A stretch of DNA of 64,000 nucleotides from Anthoceros angustus (taxonomy: Eukaryota > Streptophyta > Anthocerotopsida > Anthocerotales > Anthocerotaceae), in contig MU008159.1 in assembly GCA_010909165.1 (NCBI GenBank), positions 62,001 through 126,000 of the forward strand, in the 5' to 3' direction. Positions 1 through 12,029 of the stretch are shown piece by piece; position 1 is the first letter of the stretch; the number at the start of each line of letters is the position of its first letter. The notes beneath the pieces are model-generated. The model searched no databases, was not told where the DNA came from, and saw nothing but the letters and a program-made list of their open reading frames with translations. The position numbers and the translations under genes are program-made.

Positions 1-450
1 AGCTGCAGAGCACTGCCACCAGCGGCAGGGACCGCCGGAGCCGGCCCAGTGAGAGGAGAGAGGTGTTATTAGATATTATTACCTACTTCACTTGCACTTC
101 ACATGCGTCCCACCACCCGATTAATTAATGCCGGATGCACAGCACACGGCACGGCGGAAGAACACGACATTCATTCACTGGCCACATCACAGCACTCAAG
201 ATCCTTTTCCGTTCATATAATAGCCGCGGGGAAGGAGCGCACATAGGAAGTGAACTGGCATGCTCGCGGTCGCTCTGTGTCTACAAAATTGTGGTGGCCT
301 TGCGCTTACCACCTGTCTATCCTACATTCTTTACAGCCTCAACTGCATTCTCAACTAACAGCCCTTTTACTGTTGCTGCCCTCCGACCCTTTCTTCCTGC
401 TCCTGCATCTATTGGCGCTGAAAACGAGTTACGCGAAGAGCATCACCATA

Positions 451-1554
451 TCACTCCCCTGAGCCTGATGGTCGAGTAACTGGCAGCTTCCGCTCGGACT
501 GGAGCTGCCTCCTCTCAGGCCACAGCTCGGTCTGCTTCTTGGAGGCCTTCCTCACTACGCTGAGCACATCTTCAGGCCTGAGGGATTCTCCAGTGACGGT
601 CACCTTGTGTGTCTCGGTGTTCACCTTGAACGACCTTATGCCTGCGGAGATGACATGAACACATCGAAGGGTCATGGTCATGGCCAGGGTCAGGGCTGAG
701 GGTCAGGGTCAGGGTCAGTGCCAGGCAAAAAGCAGCAATGAACAACTACTCCTTATTAAGTCTGCAGTAATATGCCTCACCAGCCATGTTGCTCAGCGCT
801 TTCTTCACACTTTTTTTGCAGCCTTCGCAGCACATGAGGCATTTGATCTCCACCGTCTACGCATGACACCACAGCAGAGAATGTGCAGAACGTGAGAAGC
901 CGCCAACCTTTCCAGAGGCACAGACGATGTCGCACGAAGTGGAGCAGAGCGGGGGATACTCACTGTGACCTTGGGCTGCCTCACAGGCGGCTGCTGCTGC
1001 TCTTCCCTCTGCGGAGTCGGCTGAGGCTCGGACCAGTAGGCAGCAGACACGGATTCGTAGGGTGAATTGAAGAACTGCCATTCACGGGAGCAAGTCCGTT
1101 AGCATGCTGTCAATGACAGAAGAGAGGGGGCGGGCAGGGCGGAGCGGAGCGGGGCCGGGCAGGGCAGGGCAGGCAGCAGGTAGTGCAGCTGCAGCTTGGA
1201 GCATGGTCCCCGAGCTAAAGCTAAGGCGAAAGCTCCAGCCTCCAGGGGGAGGAGATGCCATTGCTTGCTACCACGGTGACCTACCTCATCATCATCCTCA
1301 AGCAGCTGCACCCCTCTCAAGCTTTTGGGAGTAAGAAAGCGCAAGAAAGGAAACCTTGAACGTGTCCTCCGCTGGAGCAGTCAGAACGAGAGATTCAAGG
1401 GCTCCCCATGCCCCAAGCTTGCACAAGACACCAGCAATACAAGGCAAAGGCAACAGCAAAAGCAGTGCAGTGCAGTTCCATAGCGAACACGGGCTTCGAG
1501 GTAGGGGCGGACCTGGTGTACAGTCCAGTCGTTGTTGCTCGTGGTGGCCGCCAT
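451..1554 (-). CDS. HMA-domain (heavy-metal-associated) protein A, 4 exons
   Basis: Predicted 139-aa small copper-chaperone-like protein. Exons read on the minus strand: 1513-1554, 964-1074, 781-856, 451-641; all introns are GT-AG and the exons total 420 nt. Exon 1 encodes MAATTSNNDWTVHQ, exon 2 a Tyr/Pro/Gln-rich linker, exon 3 (76 nt) the beta1-loop-alpha1 part with the metal motif MCCEGC (CxxC plus an extra Cys), and exon 4 the rest of the fold (KVTVTG, then LRPEDVLSVVRK). HMA domains of this type bind Cu, Zn or Cd in the cytosol or nucleus. The C-terminus (PSGSGE) has no CaaX box, so it belongs with the non-isoprenylated HPP proteins rather than HIPPs. It is closely related to gene B at 2546-3450 and is probably a tandem duplicate. 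The metal and partner cannot be told from the sequence. The start rests on the parallel with gene B (DWTVxQ just before the first intron). Confidence 0.85.
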
Positions 1555-2545
1555 GGCGAATGCCCCTCAGGTCTCTCCTGCCAGCTGATCGATCACTGGG
1601 CCGGTGGAGGAAGCAAGCGAGGAAGCGAAGTTTGCAGCAAGGCCAGGGCAGCGGATGCAGAGTGGAGAATGCTGGCAGCTCTGGGCCTTTTTATTGTGGA
1701 GAGAGCCCGTTGCCTGACATTGCCTGCCAGGCCGTGCCGTGCCGTTTGAATTCAGGCCCGGGCGCTTCACTCACACAAGCGCCTAGAAGGCCGAGGCGGG
1801 GCGGGGCCCCTTCTCTCTCAAACGGTCGGTTACTGTGACAAACAGTCTCGGAATATTACAAAAGAAACGCAAAAGCCTCCTGGTCGGAGGTCCTGGTCTG
1901 GCCGCCGCCGGCGCTAATATGTACTCTACATACACGTATGCGTGTGCAGCAGGTACATATGTATCCTGGAAGCTGGCCCGAGGGCCGAACCTCCGAGATT
2001 CTGCGAATGCTTTTACGTGATTGTTTCAAATAAAGGTATGTATTCTATGTAGGTATACCACCTAGGGGCGCGGCGCACCACACATAAATAAATATACATG
2101 TGTTAATTGCAAACTAGGTACACACACAAGTGATTTTCCTGCAATCCGGGTGCGGTGACAGCAAAAGAACAGAGAGCGAATTGCCGGAGCACGGCAGACA
2201 ACAAAACTCGCTACGGTGTTTGCGAAGTTCAGACGGGAGAGTAATGCAGGGCGCGACCTGCCCGGACAAGGAGGGTTGGATAGGAAAATTTCTGGCGATC
2301 AATTCTACGCATCTACGACCAGCTAAGCTTCAAGCCTACAACTTGAAGGCAGTCACTTGGTCGTCTCAGATGATGGAGCTGTGGATGTGGTAAGCCAGCA
2401 GAACTTGGGAGCGGAAGCAGGCAGGGGCTTAGCTTCCCGGGCTGGGCGGAGCGGGACGGAAGGCAGAGACCGGGGGGGAGAGGAATTTCGAAGCGGAAGT
2501 GAATTGGCTGGCTGGCTCTGTCGGCAGCGGCACGGCTAAGTTCAG
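1555..2545. other. Intergenic region between HMA genes A and B
   Basis: No coding region is supported here. It should contain the promoter of gene A (minus strand, upstream of 1554) and the 3' end of gene B. Several short ORFs cross it but show no family resemblance. I see no tRNA, repeat or mobile element. Confidence 0.5.
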
Positions 2546-3450
2546 TCACTCCATCCGTGACGCCTTCTTGTCCAGCAGCCGCTTTTCAGGCCACAGTTCA
2601 GTCTGCTTCTTGGACGCCTTCTGCACAACTTTGAGCACGTCTTCCGGTCGGAGAAACTCGCCGCTCACGGTCACTTTGTGAGTCTCATTGTTTACCTTGA
2701 AGGAGCTGATTCCTGCACAGCAGCAAAGCGGTACGGTGGCGATGAGGCGAGTGCAAGCCAGGGCCAGTTGCCAGGACGTAAGCGCTGGCTTGCAAGCTTG
2801 GAATTTACCGGTCATGTTGCTCAAAGCCCGCTTCACGCTCTTCTTGCAGCCCTCGCAGCACATGAGGCATTTGAGCTCCACTGTCTGCGACGAATACAAG
2901 TTTGACGACAAGAGCGGTTAAAAACAGCAGTGAGTGCGGCTGAGGACCGAGGGTCCAGAGAGGAGAAGAGAAGAGAATAGCCATGACCTCGGAAGGAAAG
3001 AAAAAAAACATGGACGACTAATACATGGATGCATTGCTACGATTTGAACTGCCAATCTCGCTGCTATTGCTGTTGCTATTGCTATTGCTATTGCTATTGC
3101 GACGCAAGTGATTCCAAAGCAGCTAAGCCTCGCTTACGGTTGTCCTCGGCTGCCTCGACGAGTGCTCCTCGCGGTGAGGCATCGGTTGAGGCTCCATCCA
3201 GTAGGCAGCTGACACAGGGTCGTAAGGTGTGTTGAAGAACTGCAGAAGCAGGCAGAGAGACCGTGGATGTCATCTCGCGAGCAGAAGCACTTGCAAGTTG
3301 CAGGCAGGCAGACTACAGCACATTGCATTGCATGCAACACAGGAGGTCCTAGAGTAGGCGCGGGCCCAGACGCGCGGCAGCAAAACGTGGAAGTCACATT
3401 ACCTGATAGACAGTCCAGTCATTGCTCAAACTTTCCCTCAATGTCGCCAT
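2546..3450 (-). CDS. HMA-domain (heavy-metal-associated) protein B, 4 exons
   Basis: Predicted 130-aa paralogue of gene A with the same intron positions. Minus-strand exons: 3403-3450, 3138-3239, 2809-2884 (76 nt) and 2546-2712; they total 393 nt with consistent phases. Exon 1 gives MATLRESLSNDWTVYQ. Exon 2 starts FFNTPYDPVSAAYW, as in gene A (FFNSPYESVSAAYW). Exon 3 carries the metal loop CLMCCEGCKKSVKRAL. Exon 4 carries FKVNNETHKVTVSGEFLRP and ends DKKASRME, so there is no prenylation motif. The donor sites are close to consensus (ACC|gtaagc, CAG|gtaatg). The likely role is metal binding or chaperoning in the cytosol or nucleus, as for other plant HMA/HPP proteins. The close match to A in order and orientation points to tandem duplication. 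No regulatory site is evident. Confidence 0.87.
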
Positions 3451-3804
3451 GCTGATGCCGCAGGTAGCAGGTAGCCTGGAGGGAGGCGAGGCCAAGGCGA
3501 CCACGATGCGACTCGAAACTCGAATGTCGGGACAGAAGTCGGGGGGTGAAGGCGAGTTGAGACGACGCTGTAGCGTAGCGAACACAAGGAGGCTTCGAGT
3601 GTGCGGCGCGGCTTCACATTACATAGTCTCTCGCAGAGCAGGACAGGACAGGGCAGGGGGCAGGGGGCAGGGAGCAGGGGACAGGGCAGGGCAGGAGGCG
3701 GGCAGGAGCGGGCAGGGCAGGACGGGCAGCCACCTGCCCGACTCTGCTGCCTGGCGCCGGCGGCATTGGCCTTCCAGGCAGGGCGCAGCCCGCCGCTCTT
3801 TATC

Positions 3805-3992
3805 ACCATCGCCATCGCCTCGGGAACCCACCTGATCCGATCCGACTCGACTCGACTCGACTCGACTCGACTCGACCCGTTCCCCGCCCCGACCCGACCA
3901 TCGCCATCGCCTCGGGAACCCACCGATCCGATCCGACTCGACTCGACTCGACTCGACTCGACTCGACCCGTTCCCCGCCCCGACCCGACCCG
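3805..3992. repeat. Two tandem ~92-bp units with internal (CGACT)n microsatellite
   Basis: Two adjacent copies (about 3805-3896 and 3897-3990) each run ACCATCGCCATCGCCTCGGG, then CCGATCCGA, then five or six CGACT steps, then CCCGTTCCCCGCCCCGACC. They differ by a few bases. This is a minisatellite in the promoter-side flank of gene B. Long ORFs crossing it on both strands are low-complexity artefacts. Confidence 0.85.
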
Positions 3993-4564
3993 ACCCGGGA
4001 TGTTGCTTCTTCTGGACGCTTCTGCGCCGCTTCGCCCCACCTGTCTCTTGTCTGTCGCCTCCAGTCTCTCCCCTTCGCCGTCACATTCATCTGACACAGC
4101 CTTCGCATACACAGGCGCCATAATCACTCGTCTCTCCTCACTCATCACGCAGCTACAGTACACGCGCCCGGCCTACCTTCCTCCACACGCTTTACGGAAT
4201 TGCACCATTGCACCATTGTACATTGCACCCGAGATCACCCGATCACCCAAACCAATTTTCTTATTTTTCATTTTCTACGAACATTTTCTATGCCCCCGCG
4301 ACCGTGCCCGGACCCCCGGCCGGGGCCCAGGGAAAGGGTACGCCAGTTGGAGTCAGAGTCGGAGTCGGACAGTTTGACGGAACTCTTTATTACTCGTCCG
4401 TCTCGCTCCCTCCCTCTCTGTCTCACCCCATTCACAACGTTTGTTCTGTTCAACTGCTACCGGTACTGTACATCCTTGCAACTAGTCTGCACACTTATGT
4501 ACACAGAGCCCCAAGCTCCCTGCGCAATCGAATGCAATGCAATACGGGCCTTTCGGGCTTCTCA

Positions 4565-5353
4565 TCAGTTTGTATATACATGGGAATACCCAAACACTGG
4601 GCCAGATGAGTAGCCGGCGGAGGAATAGCCTGGGGTGTAGGCCAGTGAGGAGGTATGCAGAGTCTCACCCCTCCAGTAATCGGCTTTCCTTCCTGTCTTC
4701 CTCACTTTCTTCAACACCTCGGCGGGAGCCACGTTTCCAGTCACCGTCACCTTCTGATTGTATACATCCACGTCCACAGTTGCCACACCTGCACAGCTTT
4801 GCAACTTGGTATGTCACTTAACCAGTTGCTTGCCGATGCCATACACTAGGGCAGGGCCCAAACAGTACACCAGTTCGTAATGGATACCTTTCAACTTGGC
4901 AAGCTTCCGCATGATGACCTTGCGGGATCTTTCGGAGCGCATCTCCACCTTGAGCTCCACTATCTGCAACGCAACGCGGTCATGTGAGATGCGGAGGGGA
5001 AGGGCCCCTTCGGGGCGAGGCCCCCGCCCCCGCCCCCGGGAGCTGTGCCACCGCCACCGCATCATGGCCGCAATGTCACCACGTCACGTTGCCACACTTA
5101 CAGGGGAAAGCTGAGGCGCATCGGCAACGTAGGTGGAGGCGTGAGGCGTGCCATGGCCGTGATGCGCAAAGGCGGAGCCTGACGAGGAGCCGTAGAAGTA
5201 ATTTCGGTCACCCTGCGGACACCACAAGCAACACACTCCATTAAACTAGTCTACTCCATTGCATTCCCTTGGAAGCTCATCATCTCGTCCAGCGCTGTGT
5301 GTCACTGACCGGCAAAGCGGTAGCAAGACACGTACCTCGAAGAGAGTCCACAT
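4565..5353 (-). CDS. HMA-fold protein C lacking the CxxC metal ligands, 4 exons
   Basis: Predicted 142 aa. Minus-strand exons: 5336-5353 (MWTLFE), 5102-5212, 4888-4963 (76 nt) and 4565-4788; they total 429 nt, all GT-AG, with consistent phases. The fold is clearly HMA: VELKVEMRSERSRKVIMRKL, then LAKLKG, then VDVDVYNQKVTVTGNVAP, EVLKKVRKTGRKADYW and a Tyr/Ser/Gly-rich tail ending YTN. In plant relatives the loop after beta1 reads MxCxxC. Here it is MRSERS, so both cysteines are serines (two TCC codons). The exon structure and every other HMA landmark are kept, so this looks like a retained gene that has lost the classical metal site rather than a pseudogene. It may act as a protein-interaction or RNA-binding HMA fold. 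There is no CaaX box at the C-terminus. Confidence 0.84.
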
Positions 5354-6402
5354 GCTGGAGCCTTGTCGATAGACTTGGAATCCCTGGATCAACGTTCGCA
5401 AACCAACACGCACACGAGCCGCAGGCAGGGCAGGCAGATTGCGAGGGATTCTCGAAAGGCAGCAAATGCAGCGTTCGCCTCCAGAGGCGGCACAGGGACA
5501 ACGAGAAGAAAGCAATGCACGGCAACGCTGCGGTCGTCACATTTCAATTCGCTCCTAGGCGATGCTTTGGATTTAAGCCTACGCCTCGGCCCCAGCCCGA
5601 GCCCCAGCCCCAGCCCCAGCCCAATCCCCCAGCCCCAGCAGCATCCACATCCCCATCCCGGCCCCGATACCGCGTGCAGCTACCCACCTGTCAAGCCATG
5701 CTGCTGGCGACGCGTGCCGTGTAGATCTTATTGAAAATGGAGTACTGGCAACGCCTTCTTCGCTGCGCCCGCCGCTTGCCGCTGCTTCATTGGCTGGCCT
5801 GCTGAAGCACTTCTACAGGACGTCATGTCGGGCGCCGAGTTTACAGGTGACCGTTCCTTTCCTGTGTGTGAATCGGCAGAGAATATTGTATTGCCTCTGC
5901 CGCTTGTTCTTTTTGGTGAATTGCCCTTGCCGCGTTGTCTCTTCCTGTTTCATGGATTTAAAATTGATGATATATGAGCAGCGTATATATGTGTACTTAT
6001 ATCACATACGGCACAGAGCCCGACAAGCGATCAGTGGTGTGCGCCGCGGCAGGGCTGTGGAATCGGATATGTACTTGGAGGGCTGCAGCCAGCCTGCAAG
6101 CCTGCAGGCTGCAGACAGACGGATCAACATCGGGGCGAGTGGCACGAGTGAAGAGGCGGCAGCTGGACGTCTCTGCCCACGGGCCTCTGCCACCCTGCGT
6201 GAGCTTTGCCAGTGCCCCTGGCCCCCCTGCGCCTGTCTCTGGCCCTTGCAGCGGAGATGCCAGTCACCTTCTCGTCTCCACTCATCACGCCACCACCTCT
6301 CATCGTCACAGTACACAGGATGGCGTCATGCAGACAGGAAGGCAGCCTAGGGCACGGATGGCGTGAGCCGCGGGGGTCTCGACTCTCGGGCTCGGGCTCG
6401 GG

Positions 6403-6439
<37 letters not shown>

Positions 6440-9000
6440 GGCGGGTGGCCCCTCCCCTCTTCAGTCTCCCACCTTCCACTCTCCGGGCCTTTCAACCTCA
6501 TCAGTTCGTCCACACTGGCCAACCAGGCTGCAGGTGGCTACCAGCTGGCATTCTGGCCGCGCCCTTACGGCTCGCTGTGTCAGGCTCTGTACGCAAACAC
6601 ACCTATGTACCTGTCTTGTTGCTAGGACAGCAGGGCATGTGAGTTGGTTGATGCAGGAAGTGGTAGCAGGGGAAGCTGGAGCCGGGGAAGCTGGAGCCGG
6701 GGAAGCCGGATACTGGAATTGGATCCGAATGCCGGATTTCACCGTCGAGTGAGCACGACCTTGGTTTACGGCATCTGAAGAAGAATATTTCTGTTTCTCT
6801 CCCGCTGTGCTTCCCGGGTAGCTAGCTGGCGGCTCCCGGCATGGCTGAGCTTCAGCTGCCTGCACTTGGCGCCAGGAGTGCTCTGCTGGCAGGGGTGCAG
6901 GAACCGGCTGATGAAGAAGTCGTGTGACTCATTGTGCGCTAGCACCAGGAGAAATAATTCAAGTGAGTGCCGTTGTGACTGCCGTGATCCCTCTTTGACT
7001 CACCGCATTTTTGCACTCCTGTCTTTATGAATCCAGATTGCTTTCAGCAGATATGCAGAATTATCCCAGGCTTTTTCCATATGCACCGGCAAGCTTGGGG
7101 ATCAATTGTGCTGTGTCTCTCAGAGGATCATAGATTGAAGTTCTAGAATTTGCGGCAAAAATCCGCAAGAACATCGAGGACCGAACCTCGCACTGCTAGT
7201 ACGTAGTGAAGACTTTATTGTCAATATGTGCCATCAATCTGCATGCAGGTGTGTGAAGCTGCGATCAGGCAAGCAACTTGTCACTTCTTCCTTCCTCCAT
7301 GCTCTTTCATGTTCGATAAAGGCTGAGATAAATCGCTGGATTGTAAACTCCTGGAAATCGCCTTCTAAGTGCTTCCAGATGGTAAAGTGCTCTGGCGTTC
7401 GCCCCAGCCACCTATTTGCGCCTAGGAGCTGGTTGGCTTTCATTGATTTGCATGTTAAATTCTGCCTCTTTACTGGATCAGGGATGTGAATCGGTAGCTG
7501 CCCTCTCCATTATCGTCACACATTTCTGGTGGCCAACTGGTTAGCTATCTGCTTAGCTATTCCACAGTTACCCCACTGGATAGCCACCAGTTAACCGGTA
7601 TTAGGGGTAGCTAACGTCAGTGGTGGTCAGCTCAAAGTACGTACGTCATTTGCCGATGATACAATATGCTGCCCCTTTGAAAGAGGCGGTAAAAGCTGTG
7701 TTTATGCAGTGAACTCTTCGATTGTTCCCACTGGCTGAGGCCCCAGATTAGGACGGCCAGTTAGCTAGGAACTGTCTGACGTTCAACTATCACTATAGAA
7801 CGGAGGATGCTAGGTTAGTGCCAATGGTATTTCTACAAGGACATTTCTTTCAGCATATTAGATCTGCTAGAGGACCTTGCAATAAAGGGAGAGTGGAGAC
7901 TCACGGCTAGTGGCAGGAGGAAGGAACCTCTCACCACTTGTTTTCATTCATGTCGGGATTGGGGGGTAGAGTGCAGCTGCCACTGGTCTTGATGTCTAGA
8001 GAGTTATCGAGTTGAGATCTGAAGGTTAGCTGATGACCGTGCCACTCTCTGCCTAGCACGCACTCTGCTTTCTCCTCCATCTTGAAGTGCAGGGGAAATG
8101 ACATAAAAGATGAATGTCCAGAAAATGGTACAGAGTCGGTGTCCAGGCCTGCTCTTAAGTGTCTGCTTTACGGACTGCCCTGCTCCGGCTTAGAGTACGT
8201 GTTGGCTGAAGCCATCGTCACCCCCGACTACTGTGCCTAACAGGCATCCCTTTGAGCACCTCTTCCATGGCGTGTCGCTGGCTCACCCTTGAAAGAAAGT
8301 ACTTCATTGTTCCAGCCATTTCTATTTACTTTTCGTACTTGGTGCAGGATGAAAATGGTAACCAGGAGAGAGATCTAGCTGATGCTCGATCCTGTCTTGA
8401 CAAACATAAAAAATGAGCCGTGTTTATCCTCGTAACTGCTAGCACGGAGGATGCATGAGGTATTCGTTTCTGACTGATATCACTGAAGTGGAACTTGCAA
8501 TTGAAGGAAGAGATGATGATTTATTGGCAATCCATGCGCAGACTTGGGAGGGCATCACAGTCCTGTACAAACCCGTCAAGATTATCTGTAGGCACAGAGA
8601 TACTCAAGCTAAATTGTATATGAGCACGTTTCCGAGGAAGGGAGCAGCTCCTAATTCGGTTGACTGAGAAAGCTGTAGGTCGACGATGTCCTCCTGATGC
8701 TTTCTTGCATGCACGGATGGGTGCTTGAGAAGTAGATAGGCCTGGTGGGTGATTTGCATGACTTCTGCCCCATGTATCTCGGTGAGTGTTTCCTACATAA
8801 AATCTTGTGGACACTCGCTTCAATCAATTGATGAGTCTGGTTGATTTGATTAGGTGCATCGATCACATAGAATCTAGGTAGTCCTCCCAAGGAAAGGTTC
8901 CTTGGAACTCCATAGTCAAGCGTTGTTGGGACCGATAAGTACTTAGATGGGGGGATATATATTCCCCGTCTCCGCAGTGTTTGCAGGACCGCCAGTGTAA
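5354..9000. other. 3.6-kb stretch with no supported gene
   Basis: I find no recognisable protein family, tRNA or rRNA here. Small ORFs at 5790-6350, 7226-7489 and 8455-8667 have no family resemblance. The first part should contain the promoter of HMA gene C. Composition is mixed and becomes AT-rich towards 9 kb. Confidence 0.5.
6385..6438. repeat. (GGGCTC)n/(AGGCTC)n hexanucleotide microsatellite
   Basis: About nine hexamer steps alternate from GGGCTC to AGGCTC. The Ser-Gly or Glu-Pro repeats in translations over it are consequences of the repeat, not evidence of a gene. Confidence 0.9.
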
Positions 9001-9880
9001 GTGCCCTATGAGGTTAGTCTAGAGATTAAACTTCGATGTATATTTTAAAATATTTATATAAATTAAACTATAATATAAAGTCTCTGAATGCTCTAAAAAA
9101 ACAGAAATCTAGGTAGGTACCTAGTTAATGATTCAAATCCTCCGCACATTTGGTTCTTTTTTCCAATATATTTTTATTTATTTATTTTATAAATTTATTA
9201 CTGATTTTTATTTAAGTATATATTAGATAATACCTGGATAGTCTTAGTCTGAGAACTTTGAGAACACATGATCTTCTGCATTTTATTTTTAATATTTTAT
9301 CTCCTTATTTCAAATATACTTCTATATATGATTCATCTCAACCAAGTATTTAAATTTTTTTATTCATTTGATAAAATAATTATAAATTCAATTTTTTTGA
9401 AGTACTATAAAAATCAACTCAAAATTGTGATGAATTTCCTCCTGGATAAGCTATGTTTTCAAACTCTCTGCAAATAAAACCACATTATGATCACATGTAA
9501 TAAATATATTCAAAAAATTAATTTATATAAAACATGAGAATTATATAATGTAGTTTATCTAACTTGCACTAGAAGCTTCTTCACTCAATGCAACTTCTGA
9601 TGCTGTGGGTTCACCAAGAGGTATGAGACCTCCCTTAAACCTTTGTTTTGATTCCTCCTACATAAGAACAAAGCTTAATATTCTATCAATGGAGAAATAA
9701 AGCTATTAGGTACATAGAGCAACACACCACTAGTCCAGTGCACATGTATTCATAATCAACACTTCAATCACACGTTTAGTCAAAACATGTCATCTATAGT
9801 TTAATACAGTATTGAAGTGGTCCACATTTATCACTATCCCGCTATTTATGTGCTTACAATAAAAATATGATACCTGTAAT
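9001..9880. other. AT-rich intergenic stretch
   Basis: Strongly AT-rich with poly-A/T tracts, and no coding region supported. It lies directly downstream of the basic-tail gene on the minus strand and may hold its 3' UTR and polyadenylation signals. The flanking DNA to the left is much more GC-rich. Confidence 0.5.
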
Positions 9881-9886
9881 TCAAAA

Positions 9887-11682
9887 CTATCTTACATTTT
9901 TAATGCGCTTTCTGTAAATGTGAGATGTCCGACTTGAACTAGTCTTCCGCTTGCGATTCTTAGGCTTGGGTAGATTACGTCGGCGTTTGCGTTGCTTTCT
10001 TTTATAGCTCATGACTTTTCTTTTTACCTTTCGTCTCCCACTAAACATTCTTTTTCCCCGCACTTGTACTTTTCTACCTGTTCAATTCCAAATTTTTAAT
10101 AAAATAAATGCTATCATGTATCATGCAAATTTAAGTGGACATGATGTATGCACACACCTTGTTTGCGAAGAGGAGCTCGTCTCCTCTTCCTTGTTTGCGT
10201 TTCAATAAGATCATCTGTAGAAACACCTTGAGAAGTAGTGCCTTTCACAAGAGTTTCCACTTCATGATGAGGTACATGTGCATGTCTCTCTTCATGGTCA
10301 TGTTCATGAGCTTCCAACTCGTGATTCTGAACAATTCCTCTACTTCCATGTAGACCATGAGAAGCATGGCTTCCGGTATGTGATCCTCCATGTGATCCAA
10401 GTGGTAATCCATGACTACGGAGACTTGCATGACTCCCTCCATGAGAACCATGATCTGAGCCGGCTCCATCAACTAAAGTTGTGGCTTGCCCCTGCAAAAT
10501 CCAAAGCAAAATTGAGGTTAAGCCATGCTTAACCTCAAAAGAACCAGTCTTTAAAATATTAATGTATTTGGTTTACTCAGTACAATTAGCTACCATGTTC
10601 TGGAAAGGATATAAAATTTGCTTGGAATACATCACTGTGGGTTGATCATCTTGAATATAACTATGAATATTTCCTTTTTGTGCTCCGAACATATGCCCCG
10701 TCAAAGTTTCTCTTATCAATGTACATGGTATAGGGCATTCTAAGGCTTGATCAGACCCATTTGAAGATCCATGACCAAGTAACTCACACTCCTTACTAGA
10801 ACATTCAAATTCATGACAAGGTGATTCAATACCACCATTTTGTGGAGCTTTAAGGAGGTCATTAGTGGTTCCACCTGCATCAACTATGAGTTGTTGGGAA
10901 CATGTTTCGACGAGGATGGGAGAGTCATTACTACAGCCTTGATGATCTGGACCTTCATCTTCTCCTGATGATCCACATTGATTTTGTTGTGACCTACATT
11001 GACATGTGCTATTTTTGCCTTGTTCATTACAGACAGTCACATCTTCCAAGCATTCCTTACATTCATTAAGTCCATCATCTTCTAGTACTAAGGGTGGTCT
11101 CTCAATAGGGTTGAAGGCATCGTTGAATGTTTCTATGTTATTAGCTCTAAGATCAATAGTTGGCTTGACACAAGAATAACATTGTGCAGGGTCTTGTTCA
11201 TTAGGTTTTGTAGAATTTGTAGCTCCAGCATTCAAGTTACAAAGCAAGTGCTTCGACTCAAATTGTTGGGAGCTATTTTGAATAGATGCGGCAATCATTA
11301 TGCCGCCTATTTGTTTGGGGTTATCTTGATTTACATAATCTACAGATTCTTTCATGTTACAACTCATACTTTTGCTGTTTAGTTGTACACAAACAGATAG
11401 TCCCATTTGGTCTTCTTTAGTGCCAAATGAATTAGATTCATTTCGATTATTTGTTTGATATAAAGTTTTATTAGGTGCTTCATCAATAGACTTACTTTCA
11501 TCTATACATATACCCAATTCATTGGTAGAGGGAAAAGGAGACTCTTCTTTTTCCTTTTCATCCTCAATGTCGCTAGATTTTTCTGCAACTGAGTGATTTA
11601 AAGGCTCTCCATTTGGATTTTTCACAAATCGACGGCCAACTCCCAATCCCATAGTAAGTAGACTCAGAAAGATCTCAGCCAT
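9887..11682 (-). CDS. Unidentified protein with Cys-rich acidic N-part, His-rich middle and protamine-like basic C-tail (3 exons)
   Basis: Family not recognised. The model is exon 1 10594-11682 (363 codons), exon 2 10158-10491 and exon 3 9887-10077. The introns are GT-AG and phases match (0, then 1), giving about 537 aa. Exon 1 is acidic and Ser/Asn/Cys-rich, with clusters such as CKECLEDVTVC and TCQCRSQQNQC. Exon 2 is rich in His-Gly-Ser (GSHGGSH, HEHDHEERHAHVPHH) and ends in RKRRRAPLRKQ. Exon 3 is almost wholly Lys/Arg/Ser (GKRMFSGRRKVKRKV, KRKQRKRRR, NRKRKTSSSR) and ends KRIKNVR. A tail like this implies DNA binding, as in H1-derived sperm protamines. It sits directly downstream of a linker histone gene on the same strand. 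The ATG at 11682 is the best in-frame start, but the frame is open a little further upstream, so a spliced link to the H1 exon is possible. Confidence 0.5.
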
Positions 11683-12029
11683 AGCAATTGAAAAGAATTT
11701 TCTTTGTGATGTTATTACCCATTTCAATCTTTATACAATCCTAACATTATATATATATATATATCAGAAAATATAATCAAAGAGTACTTTTTAAGATGAG
11801 AAAAATAAATTATTTTAATTGAAAATATCATTAAATCCTAAAACTATGATATCAAATTATAAATCTACTCTTGAAATTCCTTCCAAAATTGCAACTGTCT
11901 ATTCCAAGAAGAATGATATTTGAATCTCTCACTTTCATCTTGACTTGTAATACATGAGGAAAGGGGTTACCTGAATTAGCTTGATTGTTCAACAACTCCA
12001 TTCTTGATTATATAAGTGACCATATAAGA

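Noticed and set aside
3438-4377. Long ORFs on both strands (up to 258 aa)
   Set aside because: They are produced by the CGACT minisatellite and GGGCAG-rich DNA. They have low complexity, no family match, and overlap the promoter side of HMA gene B.
6124-6522. Glu-Pro repeat ORF on the minus strand
   Set aside because: It follows from the GGGCTC microsatellite, with no homology outside it.
7140-7210. tRNA-like segment
   Set aside because: A GGACCGAACCTCGCACTG stretch looked like part of a tRNA arm, but no cloverleaf or acceptor pairing could be built around it.
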